This document shows positions 54,603 to 62,687 of a stretch of 64,000 nucleotides of DNA, in pieces. Made by a program: the position numbers and the translations under genes. The stretch spans positions 32,867 to 96,866 of the forward strand of contig JAHBWG010000027.1 of NCBI GenBank assembly GCA_019637095.1, written 5' to 3'. This stretch comes from Sandaracinaceae bacterium. Its GTDB lineage: Bacteria; Myxococcota_A; Polyangia; Polyangiales; Sandaracinaceae. A model generated the notes under the pieces. It ran no database searches, was not told the origin of the DNA, and worked only from the letters and a program-made list of their open reading frames with translations. How positions within the stretch are numbered: the first letter of the stretch is position 1; each line of letters opens with the position of its first letter.

Positions 54603-54744
54603 TCATCGTCGCCGAAGGTCCCGCTCGATCGCACGCGTACGCGGCCTCACCGGCCTGAGCGGCGCGCCGAACGGACCCCACTGAGCCCGCCAGACCTCGG
54701 CAGTGTTCGTCGTGGCGGGCTGGAACGTGTACCAATCAAGACCG
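54603..54744 (-). pseudogene. Remnant of an Rhs-repeat protein
   Basis: A frame of about 45 residues reads GLDWYTFQPATTNTAEV, then WRAQWGPFGAPLRP, followed by a basic tail and stop. The segment ending VWRAQWGPFGAPL is the signature of the Rhs/YD repeat core (VWRAxYDPFGxP). Only this piece survives. It follows the HEAT-repeat gene with a 9-bp overlap and no start is visible. It is best read as a decayed Rhs module, such as an orphan toxin/immunity cassette. Between it and the paralogue gene (54376-54602) I see no other coding signal. Confidence 0.55.
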
Positions 54745-55530
54745 CTGGCTCGCAGCCGTGCACGCGTACAAAGCGTCATTGACCGCCGCCAGGTTCGGCG
54801 TCCCACTGCTCTGGAGCTCTTGGAGAACAGGAACGAGTGACGGGCTCGCATAGTTCTCCGCCGCCTCGAGAAGGGTCACGCCTTCGATTCCAGATTCGAG
54901 AGTGCTGCGGAGCCAGCGCAGCCCCTCCGGATCGGAGATGCGACTCAAAGCGCGAGCGGCTTCGGCCGCGACATCGATAGTCCCGTCGGACAACAACTTC
55001 ACGAGCACGAAACGAGCCGCGCGGATTGCTTCGGGATCCAGCTCCGCCAACTGGAATGCCGACCACTCGCGGACCGTTGGCTCGGAATCGCAAGCCAGCG
55101 ACATCAGCACTTCGCAGTTACCTCCCGCCGGAAGGCGTGCCGCAGCAAAAGCAACCGCCAGCCGGACCGCTCTGCTGGCATCCTCACTCAAGCCAGCCAC
55201 ATCGTCCGCCGTGTCCTCGTACGCTAGGTGCGCAGCGGCGTAAACGGCGGCCTCACGTACGGTCGCGGACGGATCGCGAAGCGCCGACCGCACGATCCCG
55301 TGAGTCTCGGCGCGAAACGGTCGTTCTGGCCCGCCCAACTGCGACAGCACTGCTAGCGCAGTTGCCTTCATGGTTTCGCCAACCGCATCTGCCTCATAGA
55401 GATCCCTCGCAAAGGCGAAGGCTCGGAGTCCCCCGTACGCATGCATCCACCTCACCGCGCTCCAGAAGGACTCAGAGTCGGGATCCGCGGCGAGCAGCGC
55501 CTGTCTTGTCTCCTCGAATGTGGAAGGCAC
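54736..55530 (-). CDS. HEAT-repeat protein, possible Rhs-linked immunity protein
   Basis: 264 residues, all-helical, with HEAT-like repeat pairs (SATVREAAVYAAAHLAYED; SEPTVREWSAFQLAELD; TIDVAAEAARALSRISDPEGLRWL). Its codon use is clearly less GC-rich at third positions than that of its neighbours (many A/T-ending codons), suggesting recent transfer. The Rhs remnant directly downstream suggests a polymorphic-toxin setting, in which HEAT proteins can serve as immunity proteins; no complete toxin gene is present. GTG start with GAAGG 7 nt upstream. A plain HEAT scaffold is the alternative. Confidence 0.7.
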   Translation of the reverse strand: MPSTFEETRQALLAADPDSESFWSAVRWMHAYGGLRAFAFARDLYEADAVGETMKATALAVLSQLGGPERPFRAETHGIVRSALRDPSATVREAAVYAAAHLAYEDTADDVAGLSEDASRAVRLAVAFAAARLPAGGNCEVLMSLACDSEPTVREWSAFQLAELDPEAIRAARFVLVKLLSDGTIDVAAEAARALSRISDPEGLRWLRSTLESGIEGVTLLEAAENYASPSLVPVLQELQSSGTPNLAAVNDALYACTAASQRS

Positions 55531-55572
55531 GTAAGACCCTTCATCTAGCGGCGACGACGATGATCGAGCGGC

Positions 55573-58218
55573 TCAGGAGCGGTCGCGCGCCACTGGGACG
55601 ACGGCGAGACCGCAGGCGTCGCAGCGAGCGTGGGCGTGTAGCGCCGAGGCGAGGAAGGGGTGCGCGCAGCTCGGGCATCGGACCTCGCGCGTCACCGTGG
55701 ACGGGCTCGTGCGCGGCGTGCCGACCAGCCCGAGGTTCTGGCAGACGGCGCAGCGCGTGCGCTCGAGCGGGACCTCCGCCGGAAGATCGTAAGCGAGCGC
55801 GCAGCGTGGACAGCGCAAGCCCACGGAGAAGCCGCGCTCGATCGCGGTCGCGAGCGCGGAGGTCCACGCCTTCGCGACGCGCGGCCCCGTCGGCGACGGC
55901 GAGCGCTCCACCCACGACGGCTCCGGAACGCGCATCGGCGTCACGGCGCGGCGCACCACCGTGTTCCCCACGAGGGAAGCGATCACATCGTCGATCGCAC
56001 CGGACGGCCACGCGAGCAACGGGTGGCCCTCGCGCGCGAACACCATGGCTTCGGCGGCGGTGGGCGTGTCGACGACGGCGAGCCACGCGATCTCGGGGAA
56101 GCGCCGGAAGAGGTGCTTCTCGAGCCGCTCGACCGCGTCCATCGAAGTGACGCAGGCCGCCAGCGCCGGGATCGGGGTAAGCCATCGCGCTCGCTCGATC
56201 TCGGGCGCGCATCGGAGGAAGGCGTGGAGGCAGAAGCGGAGCGCGTCGTCCGCGAGCGGCTCCACCGCGCCGCGCAGCGAGGGCGTCCGCTGCGCGTCGA
56301 GGGCGGCCGCGGCGAGCGCTCGACGGCGAGACTCCCCCCCGTGCTCGTGCGGGACGACCATCGGCACGCGGCGCCACCCCGCCAGCGACGCCCGTGGCCC
56401 GATGCCTACCGCGCCGACGCGCCACCGGCGGGCCAGCTCGGAGCGGGCGAACGCGGCGAGCGCCGTCAGGTCCGCCTCGGAGTCGCAGCGCACCGCGATC
56501 GCCGCGGCGACACGCGAGCCTTCACTCGACGTGTCGACGTAGTGGATGGCCCCCGAGAAGCCGGCGAACGCCGCCTCGAGGAGCGCGAGCGGCGCCGCGC
56601 GTACCTCGCTCGCGTCGAGCTCGAGCGGCTCGGGCGCGGGACGAGCCGCCGGGGGGATCGGCTGCGTGCGCCGGTACCACGCGCGGGCCAGCGCAGCGTC
56701 GACGGTCCCCTCGTCGCCTTCGCCCCAGCCGAGCTCGGGCGCGCCCCAATGCTCGTCGCTGTCGCTCGCGCGCGCGACGACGGGGCCGACGCCCGCGCGC
56801 GCGAGCCGGCCGAGCGCGACGCGCAGGCTCGCCTCGTCCTCGACCTCGAGCGCGAGGACGTCGGGCTGCTCGGCGCGACCCGGACACACGCCGGCGCGCA
56901 CGACGCCCCACGAGAGCATGAGCTCGAGCCCCTGCGCGGTGAGCTCGCGGACGTCGGCCGCGGGCGTCGTGAGCGCGTCGAGGAGCACGGCGGATCGTGA
57001 GAACGGGTCGGACGAAGCGAGCGCGCGCGCGCGGGCCCCGACCACGTACCAGGTCGCGTCCCCCGCCGCCGGATCCCACGCCGCCACGAAGTCGAGGGGC
57101 GCGCTCGCGAGCACGTCGTCTTGCTCGAGCCGAGCCAGGAGGGCGCGGGCCGCCGCCTCGTCCGCGGCGCGCAGCAGCAGCGCCGCGCGTCCGTCGCGCT
57201 CGGGCGACGCGACGAGCGCGTGGACGTCGAGCGGCTCGACCCCGCCGAGGGTCGCGAGGAGCCGCGCGAGGATCTCCGTCGCGGGCGGGCCGATCGGCTC
57301 GAGCGGCGCGGGCAGCTCGAGCCATCCTCGCGCAGACGGACGCGACGCCACGGACGCGACCGAGGGCGCGGGGCCCCGGCGCGCCGTCCCCTCGGCGATC
57401 GCGCGCGGCGGCGCGACCGCCTGTTCCTCACCGGCCGGCGCGCCCGCATCGAGGCCCCCCTCGTCGAGCGGCGCGAGATCGGCCGGCGCGGTGGCGAGGA
57501 TGACGCGGGTCAGCGCCTCGTCGAGGCGGACGCGCACCTCGGCCGCGCGCGCGTCGGGCACCAGCGCCGCGTTCGCGGCCACGAGGTGCTCCACCGCCCT
57601 GACGACCCCAGAGAGCACCTCGTCGTCGAGCAACGCGACGGCGGCCTCGTGGAGCTCGGCGACGGAGCGCGCCTCGGCCGCGGCGCACTCGGCCCCCGCG
57701 AGCTCGCCCTCGGCGCGGGCGCGTCCCAGGCCGTCGACTCGACCGTGCTCGAGCACCCAGCGGGCGTCCCGCGCGCGCCCGCTCGCCTCGAGCACACGAT
57801 CCCGCGCGCGCTCGGCCGCGGCGTGGTGTTCGGCTCGCGCCTGCAGCGGCTCGCCGAGAGCTCGCTCGATCGCCGCCCGCACCGCCGGCGCGAGCGCGTC
57901 GCCGACGGGCCGCGCGAAGTGGACGCGCCGGAGCGTCGCCGCGAGCTGCCCGTCGGCGCGCACGACCGTGCCGCCCAGCTCCACGCGACAGAGCCAGTCT
58001 CCCTTGCCGAGCGGCAGCGCGTCGAGCAGGCGCGCTCGCGCGTGCAGTCCGGCGCGCCCGGGGATCGGCGTGCCGTCGAACCGGTGGACTTCCCCTCGCG
58101 CGACCGGACCGTGCGTCAGCCAGAAGCCCATGCAGCGCGGCGAGCTCGCGCGCGCAGACGCGGGCTCCGGCGCAGGCGGCGCCGGGCGTGAGCGCCGGAG
58201 AAGCCGCCACAGCCCCAT
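55573..58218 (-). CDS. Large protein with C-terminal zinc ribbons, unknown function
   Basis: 881 residues with no signal. The N-terminal half is Ala/Arg/Glu-rich and helical. The central part has repeated alpha/beta segments (LLRAADEAAARALLARLEQDDVLAS; LALEVEDEASLRVALGRLARAG) that look like tandem ferredoxin-like units. The C-terminal 79 residues hold two zinc ribbons: Cys pairs at about 803/806 with 823/826, and 848/851 with 866/869. Family unknown. It is preceded by the HEAT gene on the opposite end and its 5' end is divergent from the plus-strand-free region near 58.2 kb. ATG at 58218 (MGLWRLL). Confidence 0.6.
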   Translation of the reverse strand: MGLWRLLRRSRPAPPAPEPASARASSPRCMGFWLTHGPVARGEVHRFDGTPIPGRAGLHARARLLDALPLGKGDWLCRVELGGTVVRADGQLAATLRRVHFARPVGDALAPAVRAAIERALGEPLQARAEHHAAAERARDRVLEASGRARDARWVLEHGRVDGLGRARAEGELAGAECAAAEARSVAELHEAAVALLDDEVLSGVVRAVEHLVAANAALVPDARAAEVRVRLDEALTRVILATAPADLAPLDEGGLDAGAPAGEEQAVAPPRAIAEGTARRGPAPSVASVASRPSARGWLELPAPLEPIGPPATEILARLLATLGGVEPLDVHALVASPERDGRAALLLRAADEAAARALLARLEQDDVLASAPLDFVAAWDPAAGDATWYVVGARARALASSDPFSRSAVLLDALTTPAADVRELTAQGLELMLSWGVVRAGVCPGRAEQPDVLALEVEDEASLRVALGRLARAGVGPVVARASDSDEHWGAPELGWGEGDEGTVDAALARAWYRRTQPIPPAARPAPEPLELDASEVRAAPLALLEAAFAGFSGAIHYVDTSSEGSRVAAAIAVRCDSEADLTALAAFARSELARRWRVGAVGIGPRASLAGWRRVPMVVPHEHGGESRRRALAAAALDAQRTPSLRGAVEPLADDALRFCLHAFLRCAPEIERARWLTPIPALAACVTSMDAVERLEKHLFRRFPEIAWLAVVDTPTAAEAMVFAREGHPLLAWPSGAIDDVIASLVGNTVVRRAVTPMRVPEPSWVERSPSPTGPRVAKAWTSALATAIERGFSVGLRCPRCALAYDLPAEVPLERTRCAVCQNLGLVGTPRTSPSTVTREVRCPSCAHPFLASALHAHARCDACGLAVVPVARDRS

Positions 58219-58282
58219 GCGACCATCGTGGCAGCGAGCGCGGCGCGCGACCACCCATCGCCTCCCGCGCGCGGTCGCGCCG

Positions 58283-59721
58283 TCACCCGCCGCGACACAC
58301 GCGGGCGACGCGACGCAACGACACGGGCGTCGCCGACGCCTCCGCGGGGACGAAGAACGTCCGGTCGGCCTCGTCGCACGGGCTCGCTGGATCGCCCTCG
58401 ACCCACGCGTGCACGCCGCCGCGACCGCGCACGGTCGCCTCGAACGCGCCGCGCGCGTCGGTGGTCACGACCTCGTCGCCGACGCGCACGCGGAGCCCGG
58501 CCGTGCGCGGGCCGTCCTCGGTCTCGAGCGTGGCGACGCCGGTGACGCGGATCTCCGGGTCCGGGCGCGTCGCCCGGCCGGGTCGATCATGATCGCGTGC
58601 GCGCCGTCGTCGAGCACGAGCCGATCCGCGTCGGCGTGCACCTGACCGCCACCGCGCAGCCCCCAGCGCGCCGATACGGCTCCGTCGCGCGCGTCGAGGC
58701 GCCACAGCGTCCCGTAGATCCCGCGCGCCCAGACGACGTCGCCGCGCGCGACGACGCTGCGCACCGGCTCGGGCGTGCGGATCGTCCAACGCACGGCGCC
58801 GGTCGCGAGGTCCACCACGGCGACCGCGCCCGCCTCCGCGGACGCGAGCCCTCCGAGCACGAGCGCGTCGCCCGCGAGCACCGCCACCAGCGTGGCGAAG
58901 CCGAGGTCGCGCCCGAAGAGGTGCTGCTCGCTCGCGCCCGTCGCCGCGTCGAGCACCAGCACCTCCGAGCCCGAGACGGCGATCGCGGCGACGCGGCGGC
59001 CGTCCGAGGACAGGCCCATGCAGTCGCCCGGGCCGCGCCCCATGCCGGGGCCGTAGGCCGCGTCGCACTCGGCCTGCCAGACCAGCGCGCCCGTCTGCGC
59101 GTCGAGCGCCACGAGCGCGTGCGTGCCGTAGCTCGACGCGTAGACCCGCGCGCCGTCTGCGGCGAGCGCGCCGTGCGACCAGCTCAGGCCCGAGTCGGGC
59201 TCGTGGCGCCAGCGCTCCGCGCCGCTCGTGATGTCGTGCGCGACGAGCGCGAGGGTGCGGCCCGTCGCGACCACGAGCGCGCCGGCCGTCGCGACCGCGC
59301 GGACGCGGCACGCGTCGAACGACGGCCCCAGACAGCGCACGCGCCACGCTTCCGCGCCGGCGGCGTCGCACACGACGAGCGCGCCGGGCTCCGCCTCGGC
59401 CACGAGCCGCCCGGCGAGCAGCGACGCGCGCGGCTGATCGTCGAACCCGTTCGCGCGCGGCGGCGGCGTCGCGCGCGCGCGGACCGCGCCGCTCGCCGCG
59501 TCGAGGAGCACCACCTCGGCGCCGTCGTCTGCGAGCACGAGCGGCCCGTCGAGCCGGAGCGCGAGCGCCCCGGCGCGCTCGACCCGCCAGACGACCGGGA
59601 TCGTCCCGTCGTCCGCGTCCTCGGCGCGCTCCGCGGCCGGCGCGGCGCGAGGCGTCGCCTGCGCCGTGCCGCACCCGAGCACCGCCAGCGACGAGAGCAA
59701 GAGCGCGCGCGCGATCCTCAT
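58283..59721 (-). pseudogene. PQQ-like beta-propeller lipoprotein gene with a frameshift
   Basis: From the ATG at 59721: lipobox AVLGC (about 16), then beta-propeller repeats of the PQQ/WD type (LVALDAQTGALVWQ; VAVVDLATGAVRWTI) over about 380 residues. Near 58575 the frame breaks: frame one ends IDPAGRRA and continues as Arg-rich junk, while the next frame resumes with PEIRVTGVATLETEDG, a carboxypeptidase-regulatory-like C-terminal domain ending at 58283. One C missing from the GCCCGG run would explain it. So either a sequencing or assembly error, or a real broken gene. If the C is restored, the protein is about 478 residues and intact. Confidence 0.75.
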
Positions 59722-60160
59722 TCCGAGAGCATACGAGGTCCGAGGCGCGGCGGGTCCATGGCGCGTCGACCGCATCGAACGGCCGCGCGCGCCCTCGTAC
59801 GAACGCCGCCGATCCCTCGCCCACCCAGCCCTCGCGGACGGTTGAAATTTCGAAGGAACCGCGGCTCCACGCCCTCAGCAATCGATTCGAGGCGGCTGTC
59901 GAGATGATCGAGCCTCCGCGTCGCGTCGTATGGAACCTCCACTCCCAGACCGCGGATCCGAGGCGCTCGGCGTCGTCGCAATAGCGAGGCGCGACCTCGG
60001 CGAAGGTCGCGACAGCGTCCTGATCCGTCGGAAGCGATCCCGACACACTCACCGACGCGATCGCGTCCTCGTCGCGAACATCCATCGCCTTCACCACGTC
60101 GTCATGTGCGATGCCTGTCGAGCCGCGGACGTCGTCGTCGAGGTCGGACACGGGGCTCAT
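59722..60160 (-). pseudogene. Coding remnant without its own stop, unknown family
   Basis: The ATG at 60160 overlaps the metallophosphoesterase stop (ATGA), and the frame keeps a high-GC3 coding pattern for about 110 codons (MSPVSDLDDDVRGSTG, then EVAPRYCDDAERLGSAVWEW). It has no stop before it runs into the lipoprotein gene at 59721. Another frame ends exactly at an ATGA overlap with that gene (59718). A frameshift joining the two frames would give a gene of about 147 codons. Low-GC bases around 59840-59870 mark the disturbed area. Apart from this, the interval shows nothing recognisable. Confidence 0.4.
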
Positions 60161-61251
60161 GGCGACGTGAGGTCGTCTCGGTCGATGCGGCGCTCGCCGC
60201 TCCCGACCGACGCAGGCAAGGTCGTGCGCTCGATGCGCGCGTCGAACCGCGCTCCGCCGAAGGCGTCGAGCTCGCGCACTTCGGCGCCGGATACCTCGAA
60301 GACGACGATGCTGCGCGGGGACGGGTCGCTCGTGCCGATCAGCGGGCGAGGCCCGCTCCCGACGCACGCCATCGACACGAGGCGCAGCGGGCCGCGGCGG
60401 CCGGGGTAGTACGCGTGGTGGTGGCCGCTCACGAAGAGCGTCACGCCGTGTCGCACGAGCAGCGCCTCGAGCGCGGGATCGCCGATGTGCTCGGTCTCGC
60501 GGCCGACCGCGAACGGGTAGAGCGGTACGTGCCCGTAGACGATCTTCACCGGGTAGCCGGCGCCGCGGGCGAGCTCGGCGTCGAGCCACGCCATCTGCTC
60601 CGACGAGAGCGCGCCGACGGTCGTGTCGTCGAGCGAGACGAAGAGGGCCTCACCCATCGTGAAGCTGTAACGCAACGGGTAGTGCGTCGCGTCCTGCCAG
60701 CCGACGTCGGGCACGCGGCGCGTCCACTCGTCCACGAAGACGGCGCGCTCCGCGCGGAACGACGCGTAGCCCGACGCGTCGTGGTTGCCGGGCGTCACCG
60801 CGAAGGGGATCCCGGCCGCCGCGAGCGGGTCGCTCACCGCGGCGTGGAAGCTCGCCCACATCGCGCGGTAGTCGAGCCCAGCCTGCTGCCCCGCGACCAT
60901 GTCGCCCGTCGAGAGCACGAGGTCGGGCGCGAGCGCGACGATCCGCGCGACGGCGGCGTGCACGGCGCTGCCGTAGGTGGTGCTGCCGTAGCTCCCGTTG
61001 AGGTCGCTGAGCACGACGACGCGCAGCGGGCGGCCCGCGTCCGGCGCGAGGGCCGCGTCGTCCGCGAGGGCCGCGTCGTCGCCCGCGTCGCGCCCGGCGT
61101 CATCGAACGCGTCGGGGCCGGCGTCGGGCCGCGCCGCGTCCATCGCGAGCCCGCCGTCGTCGAGGACCGGCTCGCCCGCGCAGCCGGCGAGCGCGAGGAG
61201 CGCGAGCGCGACGCTCCAACGGCTCGCCGCTCGGCTCGCGTGTCCGCCCAC
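60157..61251 (-). CDS. Calcineurin-like metallophosphoesterase lipoprotein
   Basis: 364 residues. Lipobox LAGC24, DAG linker (about 30-60), then the metallophosphoesterase core: SDLNG at the first motif (usual D-x-H, here with Asn), STGDMV, TPGNHD, YGHVPLY and SGHHHAYY. All but the first His position match the active-site set, so activity is plausible with altered metal binding. Secreted, probably acting on phosphoesters or nucleotides outside the cytoplasm. TACGCT ends 6 nt before the GTG start. Divergent from the CobW gene. Confidence 0.83.
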   Translation of the reverse strand: MGGHASRAASRWSVALALLALAGCAGEPVLDDGGLAMDAARPDAGPDAFDDAGRDAGDDAALADDAALAPDAGRPLRVVVLSDLNGSYGSTTYGSAVHAAVARIVALAPDLVLSTGDMVAGQQAGLDYRAMWASFHAAVSDPLAAAGIPFAVTPGNHDASGYASFRAERAVFVDEWTRRVPDVGWQDATHYPLRYSFTMGEALFVSLDDTTVGALSSEQMAWLDAELARGAGYPVKIVYGHVPLYPFAVGRETEHIGDPALEALLVRHGVTLFVSGHHHAYYPGRRGPLRLVSMACVGSGPRPLIGTSDPSPRSIVVFEVSGAEVRELDAFGGARFDARIERTTLPASVGSGERRIDRDDLTSP

Positions 61252-61257
61252 CGCGCC

Positions 61258-61263
61258 AGCGTA
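61258..61263 (-). promoter_or_regulatory. -10-like hexamer TACGCT, leaderless start
   Basis: TACGCT on the minus strand ends 6 nt before the GTG at 61251. Confidence 0.45.
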
Positions 61264-61320
61264 GCGCCACGCCGGCGCGCGCGCGACAGCGCGCCCGCTC
61301 GACGGGGGGCGCCCACGCCG

Positions 61321-61326
61321 TACCAT
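61321..61326 (+). promoter_or_regulatory. -10-like hexamer TACCAT, leaderless start
   Basis: TACCAT ends 6 nt before the GTG at 61333. GGAG lies too close to act as a ribosome binding site. Confidence 0.45.
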
Positions 61327-61332
61327 GGAGCG

Positions 61333-62346
61333 GTGCTCCCGCCCGACACGCCTCGGACGCCCGAAGTGGCGATCCCCGTGACCGTCATCACCGGGTTCCT
61401 CGGCGCCGGCAAGACCACGCTGCTCAACGCGTGGCTCGAGGAGTACGCGCAGGGCGAGGTCGCGGTGATCGTCAACGAGTGGGGCGCGGTCGGCATCGAC
61501 GGCGAGCTGCTCGGCGCGCGCGCGCGCTCGGTGCTCGAGATCGAGGGCGGCTGCGTCTGCTGTACGACGCAACTGGAGCTGTCGCGCGCGCTCGAGGCGC
61601 TCGCGGCGCGCGCCTCACCTCCGGCGCGCATCTTCGTGGAGACCTCCGGGCTCGCCTCGCCGGCCGGCGTGCTGCGCGCGATCCTGCGCGGCGCGGCGCG
61701 CGAGGCGCTGCGCGTCGACGGGATCGTGACCGTCGTGAGCGCGGCGCGCGCGCACGCGCTCGAGGCGCACGACGTGGCCGCCGAGCAGGTCGGCTACGCG
61801 GACGTCCTCGTGCTCACGCACACCGACGGGCGCACCGCCGCGGAGCTCGACGCGGTGCGCGCGGCGCTCGCGATCCGAAACGGCGCCGCGATCGTCGCGT
61901 CCGCGGCGCGCGGTCGGCTCTCGGACACGGACGGGCCCACGCTCGACGCGCTCCTCGCCCGCCGCGGCGCCGAGCTCCGCGTGTTCTCGGACGCGCCGCC
62001 CGCGCACGACGCGCGCATCGCGAGCGTCGCGCTCGTGGTCGAGGGAGAGCTCGACGAGGGCCGCTTCCTCGCGTGGGTCGAGGAGGCGCTCGGCGACGTC
62101 GAGGGGCGGCTCCTGCGGATGAAGGGGATCCTCGCGATCGCCGGGCTCGACGTGCGCATGATCCTGCAAGGCGTCGCCGATCACGCCGAGGTCGACTTCG
62201 GGGCGCCGTGGGAGGACGCGCCGCGCTCGAGCCGGCTCGTGGTGGTCGGCTTCGGGCTCGACCACGAGGAGCTCGCCGCCGGGTTCGCGGCGTGCGCGCA
62301 TGCAGGGTGCAACGCCTCGGGCTCCGTGGTAGTCCGGCGCGCATGA
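61333..62346 (+). CDS. CobW/ZNG1-family GTPase (metallochaperone)
   Basis: 337 residues. Walker A GFLGAGKT (21-28), the CxCC metal-binding motif GCVCC (Cys74, 76, 77), switch-like ETSGLASP, and a G4 position that reads LTHTDG instead of NKxD. The CobW C-terminal domain follows (LRMKGILAIAG; VDFGAPWEDAPRSSRLVVVG). The family delivers Zn or another metal to client enzymes using GTP. The FKBP gene overlaps its stop (ATGA). The weak G4 motif raises the question of nucleotide choice, although other family members also vary here. Confidence 0.88.
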   Translation: MLPPDTPRTPEVAIPVTVITGFLGAGKTTLLNAWLEEYAQGEVAVIVNEWGAVGIDGELLGARARSVLEIEGGCVCCTTQLELSRALEALAARASPPARIFVETSGLASPAGVLRAILRGAAREALRVDGIVTVVSAARAHALEAHDVAAEQVGYADVLVLTHTDGRTAAELDAVRAALAIRNGAAIVASAARGRLSDTDGPTLDALLARRGAELRVFSDAPPAHDARIASVALVVEGELDEGRFLAWVEEALGDVEGRLLRMKGILAIAGLDVRMILQGVADHAEVDFGAPWEDAPRSSRLVVVGFGLDHEELAAGFAACAHAGCNASGSVVVRRA

Positions 62347-62660
62347 AGATCGAAGACCTCCTGGTCGGCGAGGGCGCCGAGGCGAAGAGCGGCTCGAGCG
62401 TCGCGATGCACTACACGGGGCGGCTGACCGACGGAACGAAGTTCGACAGCTCGCTCGACCGCGGGCAGACGTTCGACTTCACGCTCGGCCAGGGCCGGGT
62501 GATCGTTGGCTGGGACGAGGGCATCCCGGGGATGCGCGTCGGCGGCAAGCGCCGCCTGACGATCCCGCCGGAGAAGGCCTACGGCGCGCGCGGGTTCGGC
62601 AACATCATCCCGCCGAACTCGACGCTCGTGTTCGAGGTCGAGCTCGTCGCCGTGCGTTGA
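62343..62660 (+). CDS. FKBP-type peptidyl-prolyl isomerase
   Basis: 105 residues, a minimal FKBP domain without signal: [50 protein letters not shown] pattern, [13 protein letters not shown]. Active-site aromatic and Asp residues are present. Cytoplasmic. Coupled by ATGA to the CobW GTPase, so it may assist folding of the metal-dependent client proteins or act with the GTPase. Confidence 0.95.
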   Translation: [105 protein letters not shown]

Positions 62661-62687
62661 GCGCTCGAGGCCAGGCCATCGCGTACG

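Noticed and set aside
60106..61332. Plus-strand reading frame extending the CobW gene upstream
   Set aside because: It is antisense to the metallophosphoesterase lipoprotein gene. The CobW protein begins at 61333, where the -10-like hexamer sits.
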